From assembly GCA_027061805.1 (NCBI GenBank), contig JAMOWA010000018.1, forward strand, positions 1-64,000: a stretch of 64,000 nucleotides of DNA. The letters run 5' to 3'. The number at the start of each line of letters is the position of its first letter. Positions within the stretch are counted from its first letter, which is position 1. The notes beneath the pieces were generated by a model. That model was not told the DNA's origin. It made no database searches and worked only from the letters and a program-made list of their open reading frames with translations. The stretch comes from Thermoanaerobaculia bacterium (GTDB lineage Bacteria; Acidobacteriota; Thermoanaerobaculia; Thermoanaerobaculales; Sulfomarinibacteraceae). A program made the position numbers and the translations under genes. Positions 47,911-60,283 of this stretch are shown here, one piece after another.

Positions 47911-49410
47911 TCAGTGGCGCCGCCGCCGCCACACCAGGATGCCCGCGAGAATGGCGGCCAGCGGCATGAACACCAGGGTGATCAGAAGGATGAGCTGCAT
48001 CTGCTGCCGGGAGAGGAAGAGGTTGACCTGCTCCACCTCCCGGGGTGGGATGCCCAGGGACTCGTCCCGCTGGACCAGCCAGTTGAAGATGTTGAGCGCC
48101 AGGGTCAGGTTGCCGGCGTTCTCGATCTGGCCGTCCACCAGGAAGTCGGAGTCGCCCACGGCCACGAGGCGGTAGCCGTTGCCGTTCCCCTCGGCCCCGT
48201 CCCCGCTGGAGGGTTCCTCCGTGTCCCCGGCGGCCTTCCCCGGCTTCGACTGCTCCACGGCCACGGCCACGGTGACCGGGCCGGGCGTGTCGGCGTCGTC
48301 CTTCTCCACGGGCCTGCCCAGCAGGAGTTGCTTCAGGTTGGTCTCGCCCCAGCCGTCGGCGGAGGTCTGGATCAGCGCCCTGGAGGTGTACTCGTTCCCT
48401 CCCGGCAGGGCCTTGAGCGAGCGGGCCACGGGGAAGAGCACCGCGAGCCCCTCGAGGCTCCTGGTGATCGGGTGCGTCTGGAAGTCGGTCAGGTAGACCG
48501 CCGAGAGGTCGAAGAAGGGCAGGCGCCGGGAGGGGTCGATGACCAGGTCGTCGTGGACCTCCACGCCGTGGTCGGCCAGGAAGGGCTCCAGCCGTGTGGA
48601 CTTCATGGTGCCGTCACGGTCGATGAGCGGGTCCAGGCAGACCAGCAGGCGCCCGCCTCCGGCCACCCAGTCGGTCAGCAGCTGGACCTCGTTGGCCGCG
48701 AAGGGCGCGGTGGGCCCCAGGATGGCCAGGGCGTCGGCGTCCTCCGGGATGCTTCCCCCCAGGAGGGAGGTGTCCGCCGTCTCCATGTTCTCCCGCTTGA
48801 GGCTTTCCTTGAGCGCCCGGAGGCTGCGGCCGGTGGCCGTGCTCTTGAGCGAGGCCTCGCCGTGGCCGGTGACGAAGTAGACCCGGGGGACCTTGGGGGC
48901 CACCAGCGAGAGGATGGCCGAGGTGAACTGCTCCTCGCCCTTGAAGGCCTTGAGCGCCGGCCCCTGTCCCATCTGGAGGCCGCTGTAGTCGTACTCGGCC
49001 ATCTGGTCGGAGCTCACGTACTTGGTGCGGTCGCCCACGGCGAAGACCACGGTGTTGGCCACGGAGATGCCGAACTGCTCGGCCAGCTGCCGCGTCTTCA
49101 GCGGCTCCTTGTCCGGGTCGATGTACTCCACCTGGATCCGGTCGGTGACCGCCGCGTAGCGGTCGAGGAGCTCGTGGACCTGCTCGTAGAGGGGGCTCGC
49201 CGGTGTCATGAAGACCACCACCCTCACGTCCTCACCCAGGTCCTTGAGGATGTTCTCGGTCTTCTCGGACAGGGTGTAGAGGTGGGAGGAGGTCCAGTCG
49301 GAGCGGACCCAGTGCCGGGCCCCGATCCAGTTGACCATGAAGGCCAGGGCGATCACCAGGATCACGCCGGCGGTCCCGGTGGCGGTCGAGCGGATGGCGT
49401 GCTTTCTCAC
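47911..49410 (-). CDS. GldG-like ABC-type auxiliary protein
   Basis: DWTSSHLYTLSEKTENILKDLGEDVRVVVFMT, C-terminal TM WRRRRH. Confidence 0.85.
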   Translation of the reverse strand: MRKHAIRSTATGTAGVILVIALAFMVNWIGARHWVRSDWTSSHLYTLSEKTENILKDLGEDVRVVVFMTPASPLYEQVHELLDRYAAVTDRIQVEYIDPDKEPLKTRQLAEQFGISVANTVVFAVGDRTKYVSSDQMAEYDYSGLQMGQGPALKAFKGEEQFTSAILSLVAPKVPRVYFVTGHGEASLKSTATGRSLRALKESLKRENMETADTSLLGGSIPEDADALAILGPTAPFAANEVQLLTDWVAGGGRLLVCLDPLIDRDGTMKSTRLEPFLADHGVEVHDDLVIDPSRRLPFFDLSAVYLTDFQTHPITRSLEGLAVLFPVARSLKALPGGNEYTSRALIQTSADGWGETNLKQLLLGRPVEKDDADTPGPVTVAVAVEQSKPGKAAGDTEEPSSGDGAEGNGNGYRLVAVGDSDFLVDGQIENAGNLTLALNIFNWLVQRDESLGIPPREVEQVNLFLSRQQMQLILLITLVFMPLAAILAGILVWRRRRH

Positions 49411-49414
49411 GGTG

Positions 49415-50158
49415 TCACCTCCCCTTCTTCACCTGGAGCGAGACCGCGGCGAGGTAGAGGAACAGGAGCCCGCCCGAGAGCGTGTACACCACGTGGCGGG
49501 TGTCCACGATGCCGCGGGAGAAGTCGTCCATCTGGGTCCAGAGGTTCATGTAGGTCAGCGCGTCCTTGAAGAACGACGAGGACAGGAACAGCTGGTCCAG
49601 CAGGCCCACCGAAAAGAGCAGCACCATGGCCGCGAACGCGAGGATGGCGGCGATGAGCTGGTTCCGGGTGAGCGTGGACATGGACGTTCCCACGCCCAGG
49701 AAGAGGAAGCCCAGGAGGAACACCCCCAGGTAGCCGGAGGCCACGGGCCCCAGGTCGATGGCGGTGTACCGCTTGAGGATGATCACGTAGACCACCGTGG
49801 GCAGCCACAGCACCACGTAGAAGAGCAGGGCCGCCAGGAACTTGCCGGCGATCACCTGCCCCTCGGTGATGGGGGCGGTGAGCAGGGGCTCGATGGTGCC
49901 GGAACGCCTCTCCTCGGCGATCAGCCGCATGGTGATCACCGGGACCACGAAGAGCAGGAAGAGCCAGAAGAAGATGGTGCCCCCGAAGAAGAGCCTCAGG
50001 GGGGTCATGGCCTGGGTCCTGGGGTCGTTGAGGAAGGAGACGATCAGGTAGAAGATGTAGCCCTGCAGCAGCAGGAAGGCCGTGAGGACCATGTACGCCA
50101 GGGGCGACGAGAAGTAGGCGATGAGCTCACGGCGGATCAGTGCCAGGATCTTGCGCAT
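49415..50158 (-). CDS. ABC transporter permease (GldF-like, ABC-2)
   Basis: ALIRRELIAYFSSPLAYMVLTAFLLLQGYIFYL, RLIAEERRSGTIEPLLTAPITEGQVIAGKFLAAL. Confidence 0.88.
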   Translation of the reverse strand: MRKILALIRRELIAYFSSPLAYMVLTAFLLLQGYIFYLIVSFLNDPRTQAMTPLRLFFGGTIFFWLFLLFVVPVITMRLIAEERRSGTIEPLLTAPITEGQVIAGKFLAALLFYVVLWLPTVVYVIILKRYTAIDLGPVASGYLGVFLLGFLFLGVGTSMSTLTRNQLIAAILAFAAMVLLFSVGLLDQLFLSSSFFKDALTYMNLWTQMDDFSRGIVDTRHVVYTLSGGLLFLYLAAVSLQVKKGR

Positions 50159-50159
50159 C

Positions 50160-51134
50160 TCACACCTCCTCCGCGGCGGCGACCGCCTCGGGTTCTGCGG
50201 AGGGCTCCCGGTCCTCCTCCCGGGTGGTCAGCCGGACGAAGATGTCCTCCAGGGAGGCCCTCTCTGAGCTCATCTCGGTGAGGACCCACCCGCGCTCCAC
50301 GGCCAGGCGGAAGACGGGCTCCCGGGGATCCTCCTCGCCGGAGTGCTCCAGGGTGAAGCGCCCGTCTCCCGTGGGTGTCACCCGGATCACGCCGGGGAGC
50401 CGGGAGAGGGCCTCGGCGGCCTCATTGTCGGCGCCCCGGAGCTCCACCCGGATGGCGGGGTTGCCCACGAAACGGCTCCGGAGGTCGTCCGGGCTGCCGT
50501 CGGCCACGATGCGGCCCCTGTCGATGATGAGCACCCGCTCGCACACCTGCTCCACCTCGGGCAGGATGTGGGTGGAGAGGATCACGGTGTGGTCCCGTCC
50601 GAGCTCGATGATCAGCTCCCGGATCTTGATGATCTGGTTGGGGTCGAGACCCACGGTGGGCTCGTCCAGGATGAGCACGGGGGGGCGATGGATGAGGGCG
50701 CCGGCCAGGCCCACCCGCTGGCGGAAACCCTTGGACAGCGTGCCGATCACCTGGCGCCGCACCTCGCCCAGCATGCACCGGTCCACCACGTACTCGGTGT
50801 TGGCGCGGATCTCCGAGCGGGGAACGTCCTCGATGTCGGCGCGGAACCGGAGGTACTCGTCCACCCGCATCTCCGGGTAGAGGGGGACGTTCTCCGGGAG
50901 GTAGCCCACCTCACGCCGGAGCCCCACGGGGTCGGCGTCCAGGTCGATGCCGGCCACCACCACCCGGCCCGCCGTGGGCGGGAGGAAGGCTGTCAGCATC
51001 CGCATGGTGGTGGTCTTGCCCGCACCGTTGGGCCCGAGGAACCCGAGGACCTGCCCCTCGGGCACGAAGAAGGACAGGTCGTCCACCACCGGGACGTCCA
51101 CGAAGACCTTGGAAAGGTTTTCCACTTCGATCAT
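50160..51134 (-). CDS. ABC transporter ATP-binding protein (GldA-like)
   Basis: FLGPNGAGKTTTMRMLTAF, LSKGFRQRVGLAGALIHRPPVLILDEPTVGLDPNQ. Confidence 0.92.
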   Translation of the reverse strand: MIEVENLSKVFVDVPVVDDLSFFVPEGQVLGFLGPNGAGKTTTMRMLTAFLPPTAGRVVVAGIDLDADPVGLRREVGYLPENVPLYPEMRVDEYLRFRADIEDVPRSEIRANTEYVVDRCMLGEVRRQVIGTLSKGFRQRVGLAGALIHRPPVLILDEPTVGLDPNQIIKIRELIIELGRDHTVILSTHILPEVEQVCERVLIIDRGRIVADGSPDDLRSRFVGNPAIRVELRGADNEAAEALSRLPGVIRVTPTGDGRFTLEHSGEEDPREPVFRLAVERGWVLTEMSSERASLEDIFVRLTTREEDREPSAEPEAVAAAEEV

Positions 51135-51308
51135 GGGCTCGAACCTCCTCCTGGCACGACCTGACCGGGGGTCGCCGTGAAGCCCTCCCGCGGGCCTCCG
51201 GGACCCGCCCGGCCGATGTTCGAAAAGCAAGAATCCTGCCGGATCCGGGGCCGAGACGACCGCTTTCCGACCTGCTTCCGGCGTCGTTTCGGCACCGGAG
51301 CGCCAATT

Positions 51309-51905
51309 CTACACGCCGTGGTCCCCCAGGGACGTCACCAGGAACATGAGGGTGGTGGACCCCAGGGTAAACTCGGACTGGTGCGTGAGCCGGACCTGGT
51401 CGATCCGCTCCCCGGCGAACCACGTGCCGTTGGTGGAACCCAGGTCCGTGAGCGTTCCCTCGTCGTCCCGGATCTCCAGCATGGCGTGGCGGCGGGAGAC
51501 CTCGGCGTCCCGCACCTGGACGTCCATGCTGGAGCCACGGCCCAGGTAGATCCGGGGTCTGGTGATGGTATGGACGGAGCCCGCATCGGGACCGGTGAGC
51601 ACCGCCAGCGAGTACCTGAAGTCGCGGGAGAGGGGGGGCAGGTCGGGAAGCTCGGGTGCCTCGGGCTCCTGGGTGCGCCGGGCGGCGGGGGCGGCCGTGC
51701 CGGGCGCCCCCGGGGCCGATCCGGTGGAGTCGAGGCTCTCCGCCGAGGGGTTCCTCACGTCGAAGATGTCACCGCACCTCGGACACTTGAGCTTGCGCCT
51801 CGCCGCGCCGCCGAAGCGCACCTCGTCGTACCGGTAGACGGTTCTGCATTGTGGGCAGGTGACCTTCACTGGCTCCCCCGGCTCGTGTTCCTGTTGGTCT
51901 TCCAT
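51309..51905 (-). CDS. Zinc-ribbon + FHA domain protein
   Basis: VTCPQCRTVYRYDEVRFGGAARRKLKCPRCGDIFDV; YLGRGSSMDVQVRDAEVSRRHAMLEIRDDEGTLTDLGSTNGTW. Confidence 0.88.
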   Translation of the reverse strand: MEDQQEHEPGEPVKVTCPQCRTVYRYDEVRFGGAARRKLKCPRCGDIFDVRNPSAESLDSTGSAPGAPGTAAPAARRTQEPEAPELPDLPPLSRDFRYSLAVLTGPDAGSVHTITRPRIYLGRGSSMDVQVRDAEVSRRHAMLEIRDDEGTLTDLGSTNGTWFAGERIDQVRLTHQSEFTLGSTTLMFLVTSLGDHGV

Positions 51906-51948
51906 GGTAGCACCGTCGTGGAGGGAGGAATCTGGCAGCAGGTAACAT

Positions 51949-52066
51949 GTGAGCCGATTGCACGAGTCCTGGATCGAGACCGATTCCCGGGACACCGGCC
52001 CCCACCCATCCGGGAATATGAACCACGGATCCTGAGGATTTCACGGATCAGAAAGAAGATAACGAA
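51949..52066 (+). repeat. Dispersed ~118-bp repeat copy B
   Basis: GTGAGCCGATTGCACGAGTCCTGGATCGAG...GGCCCCCACCCATCCGGGAATATGAACCACGGAT... Confidence 0.75.
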
Positions 52067-52258
52067 GACTGGGGTGTACTTTCCGTGTCCCGCCAGACCG
52101 GTGAGGATGCCCGTCCGGGGAGTCGCGCATGGAGCTCATGCCTGTCCGAGATGGAAGTGGCGCGAATCACGGCGGAGGTTCATCGTCCGGCCCCGGGAAG
52201 CACCTCCGGTTGCCGTGGTAGCGTGAGGCGGGCCGGGACCGCCGGCCGGGGAGGGGCC

Positions 52259-53017
52259 ATGCTCGAGACCGTCCAGCACGATGAGATCCTGGAGATCAGG
52301 CTCGCCCGGCCGCCGGCCAACGCCCTGGACACCGGGCTCCTGCGGGCCCTGGACGGGGCCCTGCGGGAGGCGGAGGCGGGCGGGGCCGCCGGCGTGGTCC
52401 TCTCGGGGAGGCCCGGCCTGTTCACGGGCGGGCTGGACCTGCCGTTCCTGATCGGGCTCTCCCGGGAGGAGATCCTGGAGCCCTTCACGGCGTTCTTCGA
52501 GCTCCTGGCCACCGCCGCGCGCCTGGAGATCCCCCTGGCCGCCGCCATCACCGGCCACAGCCCCGCCGGCGGGGCCGTGATCGCCCAGTTCTGCGACCTC
52601 CGGGTGATGGCGTGGGGCGAGTTCCTCATCGGCTTCTCCGAGGCCCAGATCGGGGTGGTGATGCCCCGGTCCCTGGTGCAGGTCATCGCCCTGCGCCTGG
52701 GCTGGGCCACCATGGCCGACCTGGTGGTGAGCGGCCGCCTGGTGGGCCCGGAGGAGGCCCTCGAGCTCGGCATCGTGGACGGGCTGGCCGAGCCGGAGCA
52801 GGTGGTGGAGACCGCCGTGGCCCGCCTCGGGAAGCTCCTGTCCGTCCCGCGCGAGGCGATGCTCGAAACCCGGCGCCGTGTGCGCAGGCCCCTGGTGGAG
52901 GCCATGGCCACCGGCATCGAGGAGGACACCGCGAGCTTCGTGGACTGGTGGTTCCACCCGGAGACCCAGGCGGCCCTGAAGGCCGCCGTGGCCCGGCTCA
53001 CCGGACGGGGACGCTGA
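52259..53017 (+). CDS. Enoyl-CoA hydratase/isomerase family protein
   Basis: ARPPANALDTGLLRALDGAL, AAAITGHSPAGGAVIAQFCDLRVMA. Confidence 0.88.
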   Translation: MLETVQHDEILEIRLARPPANALDTGLLRALDGALREAEAGGAAGVVLSGRPGLFTGGLDLPFLIGLSREEILEPFTAFFELLATAARLEIPLAAAITGHSPAGGAVIAQFCDLRVMAWGEFLIGFSEAQIGVVMPRSLVQVIALRLGWATMADLVVSGRLVGPEEALELGIVDGLAEPEQVVETAVARLGKLLSVPREAMLETRRRVRRPLVEAMATGIEEDTASFVDWWFHPETQAALKAAVARLTGRGR

Positions 53018-53023
53018 GGCGCC

Positions 53024-55096
<2,073 letters not shown>

Positions 55097-55187
55097 GGAA
55101 ACCTCCCGGCCCGCGGTGGCGGGCGCCCCCAATGGTACCGCGGCCAGCCCCCTCGCCGCGCAGCGGGGGTGGCGCCGGGCCCCCGGG

Positions 55188-56417
55188 TCAACCCTGCTCG
55201 CGGTAGACGTGGGGCAGGAGGGCGTAGAAGGCCATGGCGGGCTGGAGCTGGACCAGCGGGATCTGGTCGTTCACCGAGTGCGAGTGCACCTCGTCCGCGG
55301 GGCCGAAGCCCACGGTGGGGATGTCGAACATGCCGGCGGTGGTGCACCCGTTGGAGGAGAAGTTGGACCGGTGGATCCGGGGCTCCCGGCCCAGGACCTG
55401 GCGCGCCGTGATCAGGGCCGCCTGCACGGCGGGGGTCTCCAGCGGGGTCTCCCAGGCGGGGAAGCTCTTGGTGGTGGGGTAGGTGAGGCCCCTCCAGGAG
55501 GGCTCGTTGTACTCCAGGACCCGGACGCTGGCGTCGTTGGCCTGGACCTCCGGGAGGTTCTCCAGCTGCTCCAGGACGGCCTCCAGGGTCTCCCCCAGCG
55601 TGAGGCGACGGTCCACGTGGATGGTGCACTCGTCCGGGATGGCGGTGAGCGAGGGCGATCTCGACGAGATTCCCGTCACGGCGATGGAGCCCTTCCCCAG
55701 CCTGGGGTGCTCTACCTCCAGGTTCCCGTGGAGGCGCTGCAGGGCCTGCACCACGGGCACCATGGAATAGATGGCGTTGGCGCCCCGGTCGGGCTGGGAG
55801 CCGTGCGTGGCCACGCCCAGGGTCCGGAGCTCCAGCTCGGTCCGGCCCCGCTGACCGTGGCAGACCCCCAGGTGGGACGCCATGGCGATGACCACCAGCT
55901 CGGGCCGGAGGTCCGTCTCGTTGAGGAGGTACTGCCAGGAGAGCCCCACGCAGTCCTCGCCGTTGACCGTGGCGGTGACCCAGATGGTGAACTCCTCGGG
56001 GATGCCCAGCTGCTGGAGGAGGGCCACGCCGTGGACGATGGCGGCCAGGCCGCCCTTCTGGTCCGAGGCGCCGCGCCCGTAGAGCACGCCGCCGGAGATG
56101 ACGCCCCGGAACGGGTCGAACTTCCACTGGGTGGGGTTGCTGATGCCCACCGTGTCCACGTGGGCGTCGAAGGCCAGGGTCCTGGGGCCCGAGCCGAGCC
56201 GGCCCAGGACGTTCCCCATGCCGTCCAGGTGGACGTCCTCGTACCCCAGCTGTTCCATCTCCCGGAGGACCCGCTCGCAGGCGAGCCGCTCCGCGCGGGA
56301 GGGGGAGGGGATGGTCACGAGGTCCCTGAGGAACTCGATGCACGCCGGCGCGGCCTCCGTCACCAGGGTCAGGATGTCCTTCTCGAGCCCGGTCCGTGCC
56401 TGCGTCTGTTGTCTCAT
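55188..56417 (-). CDS. M20-family metallohydrolase (YgeY/ArgE-DapE-like)
   Basis: LAFDAHVDTVG, YGRGASDQKGGLAAIVHG, TVNGEDCVGLSW. Confidence 0.87.
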   Translation of the reverse strand: MRQQTQARTGLEKDILTLVTEAAPACIEFLRDLVTIPSPSRAERLACERVLREMEQLGYEDVHLDGMGNVLGRLGSGPRTLAFDAHVDTVGISNPTQWKFDPFRGVISGGVLYGRGASDQKGGLAAIVHGVALLQQLGIPEEFTIWVTATVNGEDCVGLSWQYLLNETDLRPELVVIAMASHLGVCHGQRGRTELELRTLGVATHGSQPDRGANAIYSMVPVVQALQRLHGNLEVEHPRLGKGSIAVTGISSRSPSLTAIPDECTIHVDRRLTLGETLEAVLEQLENLPEVQANDASVRVLEYNEPSWRGLTYPTTKSFPAWETPLETPAVQAALITARQVLGREPRIHRSNFSSNGCTTAGMFDIPTVGFGPADEVHSHSVNDQIPLVQLQPAMAFYALLPHVYREQG

Positions 56418-56725
56418 GCCAGCTTCTCCTGTTGGGGAATTTTTTCACAAGTTTCCGGGAATGACAAACGGGGCGGCCCCGGCGCCCTGGCCCCCACGTT
56501 CGGAATGACCTGCTGCCGGCACGGGCTCGCCGCGGAGCCCCGGCTCTCTCGGCCGATGCCTTCCACCCTCTTCGCGGCCAGGCTCCTCACACCCGGGAAA
56601 TGACTGCACTCCCTGCATTCCCTTGCAGTTCCCGCACCGCACCGGAGACCGGGCGGATCCGGCGCCCGAGTTCCACCACCACGTACTAAGGCAAACGAAA
56701 CCCACCAGACCGAGTCGTCAAGGCT

Positions 56726-56775
56726 CCGATGGCCAGTCATCGGTGCAAGAACGCCCCGGCAATCTTGAGATTGCC
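56726..56775. repeat. Two adjacent hairpins upstream of asmA-like gene
   Basis: CCGATGgccagtCATCGG (56726-56743) and GGCAATCTtgAGATTGCC with 8-bp arms (56758-56775). Confidence 0.5.
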
Positions 56776-56942
56776 AGTCGTCCGTGTCGGGATGCTTTCC
56801 TTCGCCTTGGCAACTGCTGCGTCTCCTCCTTCTTCCGGGTCGCTGCCAGGAACCATCCACTTTTCTGCGCCTTTCCCCGGGGCGGTCTATATTGGATTCT
56901 CCGGAGGGGCCCGCCGGGCGGGCCCACCACGGGAGGTGGACC

Positions 56943-58883
56943 GTGAAGAAGATCCTGATCGTGGCCGCTGGCCTCCTCGTCCTGACCGTGCTGGCCGCGG
57001 TGCTCGTCCTCCCGCGGCTCGTGGATCCGGAGCGCTACCGCCCACAGATCGAGGGAGCCCTCCGGGACGCCACGGGCTGGGAGGCATCGCTCGGCGACAT
57101 GGGGCTCCGGATCCTGGGGGGGACAGCCCTCACGGTCCACGACGTGACACTGGCCGACCCTCCCTCCGGATTCCACATGGAGGTGGACGAGTTCCGGGTG
57201 GGCGTGGCGCTCCTGCCCCTCCTGAAGCGGCGGCTCGAGGTCACGAGGATCGAGGTCCTCAGGCCCTCCGTCACGCTCCGGTGGACCGGCGAGGGGCTCC
57301 AGCTCCCCTCTCTTCCGGAGGATTCCGGCTCCGGGCAGCCGGCGGGGGAGACCACCGGCGAGCCCGCCTTCTCCGTGGTGGTGAACCGGATCGCCGCACG
57401 GGACGGCACCCTGATCCTGGAGCACACGGCCGGGCAGACCCCGCAACGCTGGGCCCTCACCGGCTTCGACGCCACGCTGCTCCCCGGCAGCCGGGAGCTC
57501 GAGATGAACGCCCGTGCCGGGAGCGGAACGGTGAAGGCCGGGGGCGTCCTCGGGGAGCAGGTGACGCTCGAGCTCGACGCCATCCGGAGCGAGGAGCTCC
57601 CACCCTGGCTGCTGGGTGACCTGCTCCAGCCCGGGGGGACCCTCTCGGGCACCGTGAAGGCCCTGTTGAAGGAGGGGTCTCCACGGATCACGGCCCACCT
57701 GACGGCCTCCGGCCTCCTGATGGAGGGCGGAGAGGCACCGCTGGACGACGTCACGGCGACCCTGGAGGTGGTCCGGAACGGCTCCTCGTTCGTGCTCCGA
57801 GAGCTGCAGCTCCAGGCGGCCGGAGCCACGCTCACCGGCTCGGGTCCCCTGACCCCCGATCTCGGGCTCCACCTGAAGCTCGGCCCCTCGCCCATCGAGT
57901 CGGCGCTCCGCATCGCCCGGGCGGCGCGCCCGATCCCCCTCCATGTGAAGGGTCCCGGGAACCTGGAATCCGGCATCTCCCTCCGCGCCACCGGCGGCGG
58001 GGTGCCGGCCATCGGTGCCTCCGGGGTCCTCTCCGCGGCGAGTGTCACCCTGGCCGAGGGGCTCCCCGACGTCCGGGACGCCCGGATCACCTTCGAGCTC
58101 GATCCCTCCGGAAAGCTCACCGCCCGCCTCACCGCCGGGACCTTCGCCGACGGGCCCGTCACGGGGACCTTCGCCCTGAGCCCGGTGAACCCCCCGGGGA
58201 AGCTCGCGCTGGACGCCCGCCTCGAGGACGCCGACGTCGCCGGCTTCCTCCGCGCCATCGGCTCCGCGCAGGCCGACCGGATCTCCGGGCGGGCCTCCGG
58301 CACCGCACGGCTCACCACCGACCTCTCCCGGGGGCTGCCGGGCCCCGCCGGCCTCCGCGGCGAGCTCGTCGCCACTCTCGCCGACCTCACGCTCCCAGGC
58401 TGGGACCTCCTCACGGCGGTCACCGGACAGCTGGCAAAGGGCGGCTCCTGGAAGGAGATGCTCCAGGCCGTGGCCGGTGCGGGACAGGAGGGCACGGCGG
58501 GACCCGCCACGTTCCGGAAGGCCCGGCTCGAGGTGGCCATGGAGGGGCTCCCCTGGAAGGTCCGCCGCCTCGACCTGGACGGGGGCGACCTCACCGCGGA
58601 GGGCTCGGGCACCTTCGAGCCGGTGAAGGGCACCGTGGCGCTCGAGCTCCGGACCCGCCTGGGGCCCGAGCAGAGCCGGAAGATCGTGAAGAACGCCTCC
58701 TTCCTCGCCTCCCTCCAGGACGAGAAGGGACGGATCGTGGTGCCGGTCACCGTCCGTGGCCCCCTCACCGAGCCCTGCATCTCCGTCGACCTGGAGGGGG
58801 TCCTCACGGACACGGAGGGTGACGTGGGCGGCCTGGTGGGCGGCCTGATCGACTCGCTGCTGGGCGGGGGGGAGAAGAAGTAG
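56943..58883 (+). CDS. AsmA-family protein
   Basis: KKILIVAAGLLVLTVLAAVLVLPRLVDPERYRPQIEGALRDATGWEASLG; GTG start with upstream purine-rich RBS. Confidence 0.85.
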   Translation: MKKILIVAAGLLVLTVLAAVLVLPRLVDPERYRPQIEGALRDATGWEASLGDMGLRILGGTALTVHDVTLADPPSGFHMEVDEFRVGVALLPLLKRRLEVTRIEVLRPSVTLRWTGEGLQLPSLPEDSGSGQPAGETTGEPAFSVVVNRIAARDGTLILEHTAGQTPQRWALTGFDATLLPGSRELEMNARAGSGTVKAGGVLGEQVTLELDAIRSEELPPWLLGDLLQPGGTLSGTVKALLKEGSPRITAHLTASGLLMEGGEAPLDDVTATLEVVRNGSSFVLRELQLQAAGATLTGSGPLTPDLGLHLKLGPSPIESALRIARAARPIPLHVKGPGNLESGISLRATGGGVPAIGASGVLSAASVTLAEGLPDVRDARITFELDPSGKLTARLTAGTFADGPVTGTFALSPVNPPGKLALDARLEDADVAGFLRAIGSAQADRISGRASGTARLTTDLSRGLPGPAGLRGELVATLADLTLPGWDLLTAVTGQLAKGGSWKEMLQAVAGAGQEGTAGPATFRKARLEVAMEGLPWKVRRLDLDGGDLTAEGSGTFEPVKGTVALELRTRLGPEQSRKIVKNASFLASLQDEKGRIVVPVTVRGPLTEPCISVDLEGVLTDTEGDVGGLVGGLIDSLLGGGEKK

Positions 58884-58887
58884 GACG

Positions 58888-59160
58888 TCAGGGCGTGAGA
58901 ACGTCCCCCGCCCTCCCTGAAGGTGCAGGGGAGCAGGGGGGCAGGGGTGCGACACCCGCCCTTCCCGCCGTGCGAGGTGCGACGGCCCCCTCCCTCCCGT
59001 GCGACACCCGCCCACCCGCCCGTGCGGGACCACCTCTCGCGTTACCGGGCGGACGGGATCCGCCGCTCCCCCTCTCCCCTGCACCCTTGCCCCCCTGCTC
59101 CCCTGCGCCCCGTCGGACGGCTGTCGCACCTCCCCACGCCCTCACGCCCTGACCTCCCCA
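58888..59160. repeat. GC-rich composite intergenic repeat block
   Basis: Shares GGTGCAGGGGAGCAGGGGGGCAGGGGTG with 35243 and an inverted CACGGG..GTGTCGCACGG segment. Confidence 0.6.
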
Positions 59161-59189
59161 CCCTCCCCCGGGCGCGCTACAGTGGTTCC

Positions 59190-60182
59190 ATGGCACCCCG
59201 GATCAGTCCCCTGTGGTGGCCGGCGCTGGCGGTGACAGCGCCCATGTGGATCCCCTGGCTGGCCGTGCGCCACCGCGCCTTCGCCCGGAACGTGGACGCG
59301 GCCCGCGACCGCAACGACCGCCGGCTCGAGACGGCACGTCCACTCCCCCTGCCGGAGCTCGAGAAGCTCTCGATCACCGTGCTCGTGGACGAGAAGGCCC
59401 GGCCCGGTTTCCTCCACGACGACGGCGTGGCCTACCTGCTGCGCACCGGGGCCGGCGGCCTGCTCGTGGACGTGGGCTTCGGCCCCGCCACACCCGCCCT
59501 CGAGCACAACGCCCGCCGCCTCGGCTTCTCCTGGGAGGGCGTGGACGGCCTGCTCATCACGCACCTCCACGGTGACCACATGGGCGGTCTCGCCGCCGCC
59601 CGGTCCCGCACCGTGGCCCTGCCGGACACGGTGAGGCCCCCCCGGGCCGGCCTTCCCTGCTTCCTCCCGGAGCCCGCGGAGGCGCCGGGTTTCGAACGCG
59701 TCGTGGTGGACGCGCCGCGCCCGCTCGTGGCGGGCCTGGGGACCACGGGTCCCCTCTCCAGGAGCCTCTTCTTCCTGGGACCCGTGGAGGAGCAGGCCGT
59801 CCTCGCGCGGCTCCGCGGCAGGGGCACCGTGGTGGTCACCGGGTGCGGGCACCCCGGGCTCCCCCTGATCCTGGAGATGGCGCGCCGCCTGGCTCCCGGC
59901 CCCATCCACGCCGTGGCGGGAGGCCTCCACTACCCCATCACCAGCGGCCGCGGCAGCTACCCCGGCTTCCAGGCCCAGCGCCTCTTCGGCACGGGCCGTC
60001 CCCCCTGGCGGCCGCTCACGGAGGAGGACCTGGACCGCGGCATCGCCGCCCTCCGCGGTGCCGGGGTCGAACGCCTCCTGCTCTCCGCCCACGACACCTG
60101 CGACCACGCCATCCGGCGCTTCGCCACGGAGCTCGACGCCGAGGTGGAGGTGCTGGAGGCCGGCAGCACCGTCACGCTCTGA
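59190..60182 (+). CDS. MBL-fold metallohydrolase
   Basis: DGLLITHLHGDHMGGL, VVTGCGHPGL, TSGRGSYPG. Confidence 0.87.
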   Translation: MAPRISPLWWPALAVTAPMWIPWLAVRHRAFARNVDAARDRNDRRLETARPLPLPELEKLSITVLVDEKARPGFLHDDGVAYLLRTGAGGLLVDVGFGPATPALEHNARRLGFSWEGVDGLLITHLHGDHMGGLAAARSRTVALPDTVRPPRAGLPCFLPEPAEAPGFERVVVDAPRPLVAGLGTTGPLSRSLFFLGPVEEQAVLARLRGRGTVVVTGCGHPGLPLILEMARRLAPGPIHAVAGGLHYPITSGRGSYPGFQAQRLFGTGRPPWRPLTEEDLDRGIAALRGAGVERLLLSAHDTCDHAIRRFATELDAEVEVLEAGSTVTL

Positions 60183-60283
60183 CCCCCAGCGCGGGCTGCC
60201 GCAGCGCGGCGAAACACGCTACACTGTGGAGGCCCCCGCAGGCCGGACACCCGGCCGTGCGGGCAGGGGAAAGGACGCACACC

